A stretch of DNA of 64,000 bases, from NCBI GenBank assembly GCA_948567375.1, contig OX419758.1, positions 46,753,001 to 46,817,000 on the forward strand, in the 5' to 3' direction. This stretch comes from Lunularia cruciata (lineage: Eukaryota > Streptophyta > Marchantiopsida > Lunulariales > Lunulariaceae). The notes beneath the pieces were generated by a model, which was not told where the DNA came from, searched no databases, and saw only the letters and a program-made list of their open reading frames with translations. The position numbers and the translations under genes were made by a program. Below, piece after piece: positions 11,950-24,219 of this stretch (positions are counted from its first letter, which is position 1; each line of letters begins with the position of its first letter).

Positions 11950-13650
11950 TGAACAATGAACAATGAAATATAAAGCTTGAAAGACCCAAAGAGTCAAAAG
12001 GCTGGAAACACAATACAAAACACATGAAATGTGAGCCTAGGCAAGGGCCTAGAGCATCTCACCAATCTGTAACAAATTGGTCCGATGTACACTAACCTCA
12101 GTCATTTACTTCCCTAACGCTAAAGCTTCAACCTGTAAGAGAGTTGAGAAATCACTACAAGTAATCTGATGTCTAACTCTAATCTGCATGTAACAAGGGC
12201 AATCAACAAACACATGATGCTCATCCTTAACTTTGTTCATAATACACAATTTGCAAAGTCGCATGGAGTGCTCTATCTGCTGCAAACGTCCTTGTTCTAC
12301 TTCTAGTCTATAACAACTAGTTCTATATTGAGCGATAACATGTCTTAGTGAAGTAGAAATCCTAGCCAAAAGATAATCTTGCTCACAATACACCAACATA
12401 GGATTCACAAACTGCTCATAGAACACCATCTAGGTACCGGGCTGCTGCCATAAGCGAAGTAAGAACTGCTCCTTGATCACCTCTTGAAGTGCAATAGGCT
12501 CCAATCTCCAATGTCGCTCACAAACATTCTACCTTGTGGCCCATTCAATCAGATTTGTATACCAACCAATAGATAGAGTGGCACAAAAAGCTTGGTAGTG
12601 AAGTCTCTCATGCTCCATGGACTTCACCTTAGTGGCATATGTGAGAGTCAAGAACAAAGCTTCAGCCTCAAGAGGCAAAAACCTAATTTCAGCAAGCAGC
12701 AATACATAAGGAGTTTGAGTCCTCACTCCAAGTTCATCACACAAAAACAGTTTCTGAATTTTCTCCACCTTTTGCCACCATGTCTTCTTAGTACCTGGAC
12801 CCCAAATCTGAGTACCATAGAGAACCACCGGCTGCACAAGAGATCAGAACAACACCTTCTTCAACTCCCATGTGGTAGGATGAGCAAGTCTAGAGCAATT
12901 CATGAGTGAATACAAAGCTCTAAACCCTGCATTGATTCTCATCTTCACACAAGTAGACCAACTATAGTCATGAGAAAAATCAAGGCCCAAGTACTTATAA
13001 GAAGAAACCTGCTCCAATTGCTGTCCATCAAAAAAGAAAGGTATGACACCTTTAGAACCCACCACAATCACCTTGGACTTGTCAAGGTTCACCTCCATCT
13101 TTGTTTGATTGCAAAAGCAAAGTAGAGAATCCAACAGCTTCTGTAAACTCTGTGGATTTGTGGAGAGAAGCACTACATCATCTACATAAAGGAGTGCATG
13201 TATCATCAAAGACCCAACCTGTACACATGTAGCTCCAGCTTCCATGAGTAGACTCTCTAGATCATCGATGAAGATTCCAAACATAGTTGGAGATAGAGAG
13301 CAGCCTTGGATCACACCCATTGTGCTAAGGACATCTTGAGAGCTCAAAGATGAAAGTTTCACAATCACTTTCTCAGAGAGTCTAGCGATAGCACCAATCA
13401 GATCAGCTGAAACACCTACTTCAATGAGTCTCTCACTTAGAGATTTCCTCAGCACCTTATCAAAGGCCTCCCTGAAATCAATAAAGGCAACATAGAGAGC
13501 TCTCCCAACACCCTTGGATTTCCACCACAAAACATGGAGTACCAGTAGGTGATCCAAAGTACTAAAGCGTGATCTGAAACCAGCTTGGCATTTAGCTCAA
13601 ATTTTGTGCTTTTTAGCCCAAATGCTCAACATTGACTCCAAAATGCGACT

Positions 13651-13708
13651 TACAACTTAGCAAAGACACTACCAACTTAGCAATACAACTTAGCAAAGAC
13701 ACTACCAA
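13651..13708. repeat. 25-bp repeat, period 33
   Basis: tacaacttagcaaagacact followed by accaa occurs at 13,651 and again at 13,684. Other copies have it once, so it is a local duplication that shifts the ORF2 frame in this copy. Confidence 0.9.
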
Positions 13709-15091
13709 TGACTATGGTACGGTAATTGGTGACAACATCTCTCTGGCCAAACTTGTGAATAGGAACTACCTTCTTGAAGCACCATCTATCAGGAAAACCA
13801 CACTTGATTGCCTCATTCAAATGAGAAGTGAGTACTGAAATCAGTTGGCTATCGCCCCACTTCAGAAGTTCAACACATAGTCCATCAAGGTCTTCAGCCT
13901 TACCATTGGCCAACTTCTTCAATTGGTACTTGACATCAGCTTCAGAGATGGTGAGAGCAGATCCAAGGCAAGGTGCCATGCTTGGAGCATTAGGGGAAAA
14001 GTACAGATCCTTCACATAATGACAAAGCTCATTCAGGTCCAGCAATGGAGATGGAGATCTGATGGTTACCTTCTTCCAAAAAGCCTTGGGATTGCTCTTC
14101 AGTTCAATGCTCAACTCAACCTCCTTGAGTCTCAAAAATGTTTGCTTTTTGCACTTCACCAACTTTTTGTATGAAACAAAGGCCTGATTTTGTGCAATCT
14201 GATCAAGAGACCTATCAAGTTTGCCTCTAAAGGCATGGTCAATAGGTAATGTGGTTCTATTGAGGCAAGGAAGAAGGATAGTACAAGATAGAGGTGGATG
14301 GTCTGATTTTGGTTGAGATCTAAAACAAGAAAATCTGAGACAAGATGGATATCATTAGTTGAAGTGAGCATATAATCTTTGGTGCTTGATCCACCTGAGG
14401 CAAAGCATGTGCTATTACAAGTTTCTGGAAATTGAGAAAGGCCATTCGAGATCTTCAAGCTACAATTGGCACCAAAGCTCAAAAAGTGCTCACTCATGGA
14501 GTTTGACATAGGATCTTTGGAAGAGCGTGACCAAGCACTAGAATGGTCTATCAAGTTGTGGAAAGGATCATTGTCAAGGTCACTCAAGTCAAGGATCTGA
14601 GAGGCTTGGATCCTAGCATTGAAATCACCAAGAACATGTATTGCACCTTTACTTTGAAACTCTAACACATCCTTTGTCAAGGAGTGGAAACGATGCATGG
14701 TGTTGAGAACTCCACTTGAATAGATTGGTTATGTCAACGGGGCAAAGTAACAAACAAAAATGAAGCAAGGTGTGGCAACTCCTCCAATCTTCAACCATTG
14801 GTATTGTCCACTTGAATCTTGACCTATCAAAGAGACTGATTTTTCAAACCCAAATCTGACTTAAGAAGCAATACCTCCAAAGCCACTTCCTCTGTGTTGC
14901 CTCCGCTTGTTCCAGGTTGAACCAACAAGAGTGAAATCTTCAATATCTTGAATGGTGTTTCCTTCATGTTCCCATGTCTCCACAAGATTGATCAGATCAA
15001 CATCATCCCACAAAGGCTTAGCGCTGGAGTACTTGGTATGTATGAGCCCATGAACATTCCAAAACAACATTCTAAGGGTCTGGAATTGCTA

Positions 15092-15928
15092 TGCAGTAGC
15101 TGACAATTTCTTTTGAGTAATCACAACTCTATTATCTCTCAAGAATGCAACAAAACCTGCATGTTGAGCCGCCTTCACTTTTGCTAATTCTCACTTCTTT
15201 GCTTGCCATTGGAGAGATGAAAGATCAAGGTCCAACCAGATACGGCGCCCCTTCAGTATAGCCTTGTTATCCATCACTGCATTCCTTTGAGGTTCTAAGC
15301 CAAAGCTCACCAAAATGCTTCTTGGTTGTGCACCTTGTTGTCCCAATCTATATGCTTGCAAAATCTGAGGATCATGGACTCTCAAAGAATCAGCAATAAA
15401 CTCACACACTATGGCCTTGGTGTCTTCCTTCTGAATTTCTGGTAAACTTGAAATCCTTAAGTTCTTCATTCTCACCAATTGGTTCTCCTTCTCAACCTCA
15501 TGCTCTTGCAAGTGAGAGATTTGAGCCACCTTAGTAGCTTCAGCATATGACTTCATCTTGACCTCTAATGTGTCAACCATCTCTTGTAGCCCTCCATTTT
15601 GTGAAGCAATGTTGGTGGCTTGTGCTCCCAAGGAAACAACCTTCTCAATAGCATCCACCATACCCTTTGTGGAGTCTAACATCAAATTCCTACTCTTCTT
15701 GAGTTCTTGGATATCTACGATGATGGAATTCAGAGATTCTTTCACAGTCAAGACATCAGCTCTTACGGTTTGCAAATCTGCCATAAAATTATTCATGCAT
15801 TGAGACATGGGAGCAGAAAAGCTCTTGAGGTCCTTGTGGAAGTCATTTTCTTTTCTATACATTTCAGCAAGAAGTTGTTGTTTTGAAGCTATCTCAGCAA
15901 TGTCTTGCATCATCTTCGAAACTTCCAT
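15092..15928 (-). pseudogene. LINE ORF1, type A, one internal stop
   Basis: Encodes the RNA-binding ORF1 protein, starting MEVSKMM, with a long coiled coil, an RRM-like core (LRISSLPE and RSILVSF motifs) and a C-terminal basic domain. A TGA replaces the expected Gly codon at about 15,189-15,191, near the C-terminus. Otherwise the frame runs to the TAG at 15,089-15,091 shared by all copies. ORF2 follows in the same frame. Confidence 0.8.
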
Positions 15929-17401
15929 TCTAAAAGCTCTAAACAGATACTATGAGAATAAAACCTCTGGTTCACTCAGGCTCTGTGAACACAAATAGCA
16001 CTACAATTACTTTTTCTCATGAACCAAAAATCTACTCCTTTGGACTTGTAAATCAAAAGTTACAAACTTTTGAATTTGAACTTTTCTTGCATAAAAATTT
16101 TGAAATCCTACAGATTTCAAAAATTCACAACCTTGGCTACATTTTTTTAAAATCTACAAGTGATGACTCAATCCAAAGCTCTTGATTACCTCTTTCAAAT
16201 GAACCAAAAATGAACTCATTTGAGCAAATAGACATGGAGTTATGGCCTCTAAAGTTATCTATGGTAAACTTCTAAACCTCATTGAGTCACAAAATTCAAA
16301 TGCTTATAACTTTAAGCACAAAACTCCAAATTATATGAAATGAATTTCAGTCAATAGCTCTTGACAATATGCTTCTAATGAGACCAAGATCACCTCATTT
16401 GAATATGCGAGTCAAAAGTTCCAGCCTCTGAAAGTTGGAGATTTGAGCGCCACCAACCGCACAAGATCATAGATTGTTGAAATAAGAAAATTGTTCCACA
16501 GAACACCAAATTCAGCAAGCAGGTACTCAAAAGAAAGCCCTTTCACAGGTGTTGTCAATGAGGCCAAGATTGAAAGATTTGGATATAGAACCAAAAAGTT
16601 ACAAGGTGTTGAAAATTGAGCTCAAACCCTAAAATCTCTGAGAGATGGCAGAATTCAAATCTTCAGAACTTTTTGTGTGTATGTGCTCGGTTAGCATGTC
16701 TGGTATCAATTGAAAGAGCTTCTTAAGGCACTTCTGTTGGCACAGAAATCACTCCATTTGGACACCATATGATGAAGATTCAAACTCTCAAATTTGGATC
16801 CTCTCTCAGAAATTTCAATCACTCATAACGTTTTTCATTAAGCTCATAATGATGCAATCCTGGTGGCTATAGAACTCTTTTGGCAAGGCGCTTTGAAGGA
16901 GTCCAGAATTGCAACATTTGGACATGGAGGTAGTGAGATATGGCTTCTCAAACTTTCAAGACTCTTCTCCTCTCAAACTTTTGAAACTCCACTCAAACTC
17001 CACTGGAGCAAACTCCACTCAAGAACAATGAATGATGAAACAATGATATATAAAACTTGGAAGACCCAAAGAGTCAAAAGGCTGAAAACACAATAAAAAA
17101 CACATGAAATGTGAACTTAGGCAAGAGCCTAGGGCATCTGACCAATCAATAACAAATTGGTCCGATGTAAAATAATCTTGGACATATACTTCCCTTATGC
17201 CACTCTATAAGAGAGCTGAGAAATTATTATAATTAATCTAATGTCTAACTCTGATCTGCATGTAACAAGAGCACTCAACAAAAAATGATGCTCATCTTAA
17301 ACTTTGCTCATAGTACACAGTATGCAGAGCCGCATGGAGTGCTCTATCTATTGCCAATGGCCTTGTTCTACTTCTAGTCTATTAGAGCTAGTTCTAGCTA
17401 G

Positions 17402-17485
17402 CATACATTTCATATATTTTGTATTGTGTTTCTAGCCTTTTGACTCTTTGGGTCTCTCGGGCTTTATATTTCATTGTTTCATTAT
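17402..17485 (+). mobile_element. Tiny LINE 3' UTR insertion
   Basis: A plus-strand piece of the LINE 3' UTR ending in ttcattgtttcatt sits inside the minus-strand ORF2 of the surrounding copy. It is one of several extremely 5'-truncated insertions in the window. Confidence 0.7.
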
Positions 17486-17605
17486 TTCAATAACATGTCT
17501 AAGTGAAGTAGAAATCCTAGTTTTATGACTCTTTGGGTCTCCTAGGGTTTATATTTCATTGCTTTATGATTTCAATAACATGTCTAAGTGAAGTAGAAAT
17601 CCTAG
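17436..17605. repeat. Tandem duplication of about 85 bp
   Basis: Two adjacent units (17,436-17,520 and 17,521-17,605) each hold the end of the tiny LINE 3' UTR insertion plus the same 35 bases of host ORF2 (ending agaaatcctag). They differ at several positions, so the duplication arose after the nested insertion and is not recent. Confidence 0.85.
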
Positions 17606-18116
17606 CCAATAGATAATCTTGCTCACAAGATACCAACATGGGATTTACAAACTTTTGATAGAACACCATCTTGGTACCAGGTTTCTGTCATAAGCAAAGT
17701 AAGAATTGCTCTTTGATCACCTCTTGTTGTGCAAAAAACTGATCAAAACACTATCCATCAAAAAATAAAAGTGGACCTTAATGGCAAATGTGAGAGGTAA
17801 GGACAAAGTTTCAGCCTCAAGAGGCAAAAATCCTATTTCAACAAGCAACAATACATAAGGAGTTTGAGTACTCACCACAAGTTCATCACACAAAAACCAT
17901 TCCTGATCTTTCTCCACTGTTTGCCACCATGTCATCTTAGTACTTGGACCCCAAACCTAAGCACCATAGAGAACCACTGATTTCACAAGAGATCTGAACA
18001 ACACCTTCTTCAACTCCCATGTGGTAAGATGATCAAGTCTAGAGTGACTGATGAGTGAATACAAAGCTCTAAACCAATTCTCATCTTCACCCAAGTATAC
18101 CAACTATAATCATGAG

Positions 18117-18189
18117 GTTGAGATCAAAGAGAAGTACCTTGATGCGTTTGTAGGGATGATCATATTCAAGGGAGGAAGTATGTGGTACA
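18117..18189. other. 73-bp foreign segment inside LINE ORF2
   Basis: Not present in any other LINE copy at this position and not similar to either LTR element here. It is open on the plus strand. It may be filler DNA captured during break repair. No origin recognised. Confidence 0.6.
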
Positions 18190-18416
18190 CTCAAGACCCA
18201 AGTACTTATAAGAAGAAACCTGCTCCAAATGTTGTCCATCAAGAAAGAAAGTTGTGACACCTTTAGAACCCACCACAATCACCTTGCACTTGTCAAGGTT
18301 CACATCCATCTTTTTTTGATTGCAAAACCAAAGAAGAGAATCCAATAGCTTTTGTAAACTCTTTGGATTGGTGGAGAGGAGCACTACATCATCTGCACAA
18401 AGGAGTGCATGTATCA

Positions 18417-18648
18417 ATGAAACAACAATGAAACAATGAAATATAAAGCTCAAAAGACCCAAAGAGTGAAAAGGCTGGAAACACAATACAAAACACATGA
18501 AATGTGAGCCCAGGCAAGGGCCTAGGGCATCAGACCAATCTGTAATAAATTGGTCCAATGTAAACTAACCTCTGTCATGTACTTCCCTAACGCTAAAGCT
18601 ACAACTTGTAACAAAGTTGAGAAATCACTACAAGTAATCTGATGTCTA
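18417..18648 (-). mobile_element. 230-bp 5'-truncated LINE
   Basis: Contains tail, 3' UTR with hairpin, and the last 35-40 codons of ORF2 only. It lies directly between the tails of two other minus-strand copies. Confidence 0.85.
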
Positions 18649-20300
18649 TGAAACAATGAACAATAAACAATGAAATATAAAGCCCGAAAGACCCAAAGAG
18701 TCAAAAGGCTAGAAACATAATACAAAACACATGAAATGTGAGCCTAGGCAAGGGCCTAGGGCAAGGGCCTAGTTTACAAATTGGTCCGATGTAAACTAAC
18801 CTCTGTCATGTACTTCCCTAACGCTAAAGCTTCAACCTATAAGAGAGTTGAGAAATCACTACAAGTAATCTGATGTCTAACTCTAATCTGCATGTAACAA
18901 GGGCAAACAATCAACACATGATGCTCATCCTCAACTTTGCTCATAGTACACAATTTGCAAAGTCTCATGGAGTGCTCTATCTGCTGCCAACGTCCTTGTT
19001 CTACTTCAAGTCTATGAGAACTAGTTCTATATTGAGCAATAACATGTCTAAGTGAAGTAGAAATCCTAGCCAATAGATAATCTTGCTCACAATACACTAA
19101 CATAGGATTTACAAACTGCTGATAGAACACCATCTTGGTACAGGGCTGCTGCCATAAGCAAAGTAAGAACTGCTCCTTGATCACTTCTCGTAGTGCAATA
19201 GGCTCCAACCTCCAATGTCGCTCACAAACATTCCACCTTGTGGCCCATGCAACCAGATCTGTATACCAACCGACAGATAGAGTGGCACAAAAAGCTTGGT
19301 AGGGAAGTCTCTCATGCTCCATGGACCTCACCTTAGTGGCATATGTGATAGCTAAAAACAAAGCTTCAGCCTCAAGAGGTAAAAACCCGGTTTCAGCAAG
19401 CATCAATACATAGGGAGTTTGAGTCCTCACCCCAAGTTCATCACACAAAAACACTTTCTGATCTTTCTCCACCTTTTGCCACCATGTCTTCTTAGTACCT
19501 GGACCCCAAATCTGAGCACCATAGAGAACCACCGGCTGCACAAGAGATCAAAACAACACCTTCTTCAACTCCCATGTGGTAAGGTGGGCAAGTCTAGAGC
19601 GGTTCATGAGTGAATACAAAGCTCTAAAGCCTGCATTGATTCTCATCTTCACACAAGTGGACCAACTATAGTCATGAGAAAACTCAAGGCCTAAGTACTT
19701 ATAAGAAGAAACCTGCTCCAATTGCTGTCCATCAAAAAAGAAAGGTGTGACACCTTTAGAACCCACCACAATCACCTTGGACTTGTCAAGGTTCACCTCC
19801 ATCTTTGTTTGATTGCAAAAGCAAAGTAGAGAATCCAACAGCTTCTGTAAACTCTGTGGATTTGTGGAGAGAAGCACTACATCATCTGCATAAAGGAGTG
19901 CATGTATCATCAAAGAGCCAACCTGTACACCTGTAGCTCCAGCTTCCATGACTAGACTCGCTAGATCATCGATGAAGATTCCGAATAGAGTTGGAGACAG
20001 AGAGCAGCCTTGGATCACACCCATTGTGCTAAGGACATCTTGAGAGCTCAAAGATGAAAGTTTTACAATCACTTTCTCATAGAGTCTAGAGATAGCACCA
20101 ATCAGATCAGCTGAAACACCCACTTCAATGAGTCTCTCACTTAGAGATTTCCTGAGCACCTTATCAAAGGCCTTCCTGAAATCAATAAAGGCAACATAGA
20201 GAGCTCTCCCAACACCTTTGGATTTCCACCACAAAACATGAAGTACCAATAGGTGATCCAAAGTACTAAAGCCTAATCTGAAACCAGCTTGGCACTTAGC

Positions 20301-21728
20301 TCAAATTTTGTGCTTTTTAGCCCAAATGCTCAACCTTGACTCCAAAATTCGACCATACAACTTGGCAAAGACACTACCAACAAGTATGGTACAATAATTG
20401 GTGATAACATCTCTCTGGCCAGACTTGTGAATAGGAACTACCTTCTTGAAGCACCATCTATCCGGAAAGCCACACTTGATTGCCTCATTCAAATGAGAAG
20501 TGAGTACTGAAATCAGTTGGCTACCGCCCCACTTCAGAAGTTCAACACATAGTCCATCAAGGTCTTCAGCCTTACCATTGGCCAACTTCTTCAATTGGTA
20601 CTTGACATCAGCTTCAGAGATGGTGAGAGCAGATCCAAGGCAAGGTGCCATGCTTGGAGCATTTGGGAAAAAGTACAAATCCTTCACATAGTCACAAAGC
20701 TCATTCAGGTCTAGTGATGGAGATGGAGATCTGATGGTTACCTTCTTCCAGAAAGCCTTGGGATTGTTCCTCAATTCAATGCTCATTTCAACTCCTTTGA
20801 GTCTCAAAAATGCCCGCTTTTTGCACTTCACCAACTTTCTGTATGAAACAAAGGCTTGATTTTGTGCAATCTGATCAAGAGATCTATCCATAGCTTTGAT
20901 CCTTGCCATTTTGAAATCAGCATCATACCACCTATTGCAAGGGAGACCAAGTCTCTTCCTGTGGGAGCCTCTTGGAAACAAAGAAGTTGATGTAGATTGA
21001 AGAAGTTCAATCAATTGATCACTACGTTGTTGAAAATCAGAACTCCACTCCATAGAACTCAATTTCTCTTGGATAGCTTGTTGGTACAAGTCTCTCTTGT
21101 GAAAATCTAGACGAAGTTTGCCTCTAAAAGCATGGTCTATAGCTAATGTGGTTCTATTGAGGCAAGGAAGAAGGATGGTACAAGATAGAGGTGCATGGTC
21201 TGATTCTGGTTGAGGATCTAAAACAGCAAAATCTGAGACAAGATGGATATCATTAGCTGAAATGAGCATATAATCTATGGTGCTTGATCCACCTGAGGCA
21301 AAGCATGTGCTTTTACAAGTTTCTGGAAATTGAGAAAGACCATTCAAGATCTTCAAGCTACAATTGGCACCAAAGCTCAAAAAGTACTCACTCATGGAGT
21401 TGGACATAGGATCTTTGGAAGAGCGTGACCAAGCACTAGAATGGTCAATCAAGCTGTGGAAAGGATCATTCTCAAGGTCGCTCAAGTCAGGGATCTGAGA
21501 GGCTTGGATCCTAGCATTGAAATAACCAAGAACAAGGACTGCACCTTTACTTTGAAACTCTAACACATCCTTCGTCAAGGAATGGAAAGGCTGCATGGTG
21601 TTGAGAAGTCCACTTGAATAGATTGGTGATGTCAACGGGGCAAAGTAACAAACAGCAATGAAGCAAGGTGTGGCAACTCCTCCAATCCTCAACCATTGGT
21701 ATTGTCCACTTGAATCTTGACCTATCAT
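20301..21728 (-). pseudogene. LINE ORF2, endonuclease and first half of RT
   Basis: 475 open codons covering the end of the endonuclease (GYFNA in place of GDFNA, so a catalytic Asp is lost; STIDYML and SDHAPL kept), the linker and the RT N-terminal motifs. It ends at a TGA where the intact copy has CGA (Arg556). The next 237 codons (20,261-19,548) continue the same frame with FIDFRKAFD and YADD. There is no true start codon at either border. Confidence 0.85.
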
Positions 21729-21884
21729 ATTTCATTTCATTATCAAAGAGACTGATTTCTCAAAGCCAAATCTGACATAAGTAGCAATACCTCCAAAGCC
21801 CCTTCCTTTGTGTTGTCTCTGCTTGTTCGAGGTTGAACCAACAAGAGTGAATCCTTCAATGTCTTGAATGGTGTTTCCTTCATG

Positions 21885-22201
21885 AAACAATGAAACAATG
21901 AAACAATGAAATATAAAGCCCGAAAGACCCAAAGAGTCAAAAGGCTGGAAACACAATACAAAACACATGAAATGTGAGCCTAGGCAAGGGCCTAGGGCAT
22001 CGGACCAATTTGTAACAAATTGGTCCGATGTAAAGTAACTTCTGTCATGTACTTCCCTAATGCTAAAGCTTCAACCTGTAAGAGAGTTGAGAAGTCACTG
22101 CAAGTAATCTGATGTCTAACTCTAATCTGCATGTAACAAGGGCAATCAACAAACACATGATGCTCATCCTCAACTTTGCTCATAATAATGCTCATGTTCC
22201 C
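21885..22201 (-). mobile_element. Nested 5'-truncated LINE
   Basis: A tail of three TTTCATTG units (read on the minus strand), 3' UTR and the ORF2 C-terminus, inserted in the endonuclease region of the surrounding LINE. Host sequence tcatg appears on both sides, a likely 5-bp target duplication. Confidence 0.85.
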
Positions 22202-24107
22202 ATGTCTCCACAAGATTGATCAGATGAGCATCATCCCACAAAGGCTTAGTGCTGGAGTACTTGGTATGTGTGAGCCCATAAGCATTCCAAAATAGTACTC
22301 TAAAGGTCTGGAATTGCTATGCAGTAGCTGATAATTTCTTTTGAGTAATCACAGCTCTATTATCTCTCAAGAATGCAACAAAACCTGCTTGTTGAGCCTC
22401 CTTCACTTTTGCTAATTCTCCCTTCTTTGCTTGCCATTGGAGAGGTGTGAGATCAGGGTCCAACCAGATACGCCGCCCCTTTAGTATAGCTTTGTTCCCC
22501 ATCATTGCATTCCTTTGAGTTTCTGAGCCAAACCTCACCAAAATGCTTCTTGATTGTGCACCTTGTTGTCCCAATCTATATGCTTGCAAAATTTGAGGAT
22601 CATGGACTCTCAAAGAATCAACAATAAACTCACACACTATGGCCTTGGTGTCTTCCTTCTCAATCTCTGGCAAACTTGAAATCCTCAAGTTCTTCATTCT
22701 CACCAATTGGTTCTCCTTCTCAACCTCATGCTCTTGCAAGTAAGAGATTTGAGCCACCTTCGTAGCTTCAGCATATGACTTCATCTTGACCTCTAATGTG
22801 TCAACCATCTCTTGCAGCCCTCCATTTTGTGAAGCAATGTTGGAGGCTTGTGCTCCCAAGGAAGCAACCTTCTCAGTAGCATGGACTCCACCATACCCTT
22901 GGTGGAGTCTAACATCAAATTGCTACTCTTCTTGAGTTCTTAGATATCTACGGTGATCGAATTTAGAGATTCTTTCACAGTCAAGACATCAACTCTTACG
23001 GTTTGCAAATCTGCCATAAGAGTGTTCATGCATTGAGACATGGGGGCAAAAAAGCGCTTGAGTTCCTTGTGGAAGTCATTTGCTTTTCTATACATTTCAG
23101 CAAGCTATTGCTGTTTTGAAGCTATCTCAGCAATGTCTTGCATGATCTTGGAAGCTTCCATTCTAAAAGTTCTAACAGATACTATAAGAATGTATCCTCT
23201 GGTTCACTCACACTTTGTGAACACCAATAGCTCTACACCAAAAATCAAATCCTTTGGACTTGTAAATCAAAAGTTACAAACTTTTGAATTTGAGTTTTTC
23301 CTACATGAAAATTTTGAAATCCTACAGATTTCGAAAATTCATAACCTTGGCTCCAGTACTTTAAAATCTACAATAGATGACTCAATCAAAAGCTCTTGAG
23401 AAATTCTATCCAATGAATCAAAAATGAACTCATTTGAGCCAATAGACATGAAGTTATGGCCTCTAGAGTTCTCTATGGTAAACTTCTAAACCTTATGGAA
23501 TCACAGAATTCAAATGCTCATAACTTCAAGCACAAACCTTCAAATTCTATGAAATTAATTTCAATCAATAGCTCTTGACAAGATGCTTCTAATGAGTCCA
23601 AGATCACCTCATTAGAAGATGTGAATCCAAAGTTCCAGCCTCTGAAAGTTGCAGATTTGAGCACCACCAACCGCACAAGAACACAGATTGATGAATTTAG
23701 AAACTTCTTCCACAGAACTCCAACTTCAGCAACCAGGAACTCAAAAGAAAGCCCTCTCACAGCTGTTTCGAATGAGTCCAAGATTGAAAGATTTGGACAT
23801 GGAACCAAAAAGTTACAAGGTGTTGAAAATTGAGCTCAAACCCTAAAATCTCCGAGAGATGGCAGAATTTGAATCTTCATAACTTTCTTTGAGTATGTGA
23901 TCTGCAAGCCAGCCTAGTATCAATCGAAAGAGCTTCCAAAGGCGCTTCCAATGCCTCAAAAATCACTCCATTTAGACACCATATGTGAAGATTCGAACTC
24001 TCAAGTCTAGCTCCTGTGTCAGAAATTTCAATCACTCATAACGTTTCGCACAAAGCTCAGAATAATACAATCTTGGTGGCTATGGAAGAATGGCTATATT
24101 TTTTTAA

Positions 24108-24219
24108 AGATTGGTGAGATGCCCTAGGCCCTTGTCTAGGCTCACATTTCATATGTTTTGTATTGTGTTTCTAGCCTTTTGACTCTTTGGGTCTTTCGGG
24201 CTTTATATTTCATTGTTTC
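24108..24219 (+). mobile_element. LINE 3' UTR piece, plus strand
   Basis: Contains the CCTAGG hairpin region, 3' UTR and start of the tail, in the opposite orientation to both neighbours. It directly adjoins the C-terminal ORF2 sequence of the next minus-strand copy, whose own 3' end is missing. Confidence 0.8.

Larger units (their letters stand above)
11950..17022 (-). mobile_element. Near full-length type A LINE, inactive
   Basis: In sense order it has a type A 5' UTR (about 17,000 down to 15,929), ORF1, the TAG junction at 15,089-15,091, ORF2, 3' UTR with hairpin, and a TTCATTG-type tail at 11,950. ORF2 is broken by stops and frameshifts. There is a deletion of about 235 bases at about 14,219, a 33-base duplication at 13,651-13,708, TGA for Arg556 (13,597-13,599) and TGA for Arg807 (about 12,843). 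Endonuclease and YADD-region sequence can still be read in pieces. Confidence 0.9.
17023..18416 (-). mobile_element. 5'-truncated, rearranged LINE
   Basis: Minus-strand LINE from an 8-base-type tail to about the YADD box (ALLCADDV on reading). It contains a nested plus-strand 3' UTR fragment (17,402-17,485), an 85-base tandem duplication and a 73-base foreign segment at 18,117-18,189. No long frame remains. It abuts the tail of the next copy at 18,417. Confidence 0.8.
18649..24087 (-). mobile_element. Near full-length type A LINE with nested copy
   Basis: In sense order it has a type A 5' UTR (24,087-23,161), ORF1 with damage in its N-terminal half (22,317-23,160), the TAG junction at 22,317-22,319, ORF2, 3' UTR and mixed tail. 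ORF2 is long and nearly clean: endonuclease to reverse transcriptase (20,301-21,728, 475 codons), then 20,261-19,548, then 19,541-18,837. It is interrupted by TGA at Arg556 (20,301-20,303), TGA at Arg807 (about 19,543) and a nested LINE at 21,885-22,201. The 3' UTR hairpin is altered by a duplication of gcaagggcctag near 18,750. Confidence 0.9.
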
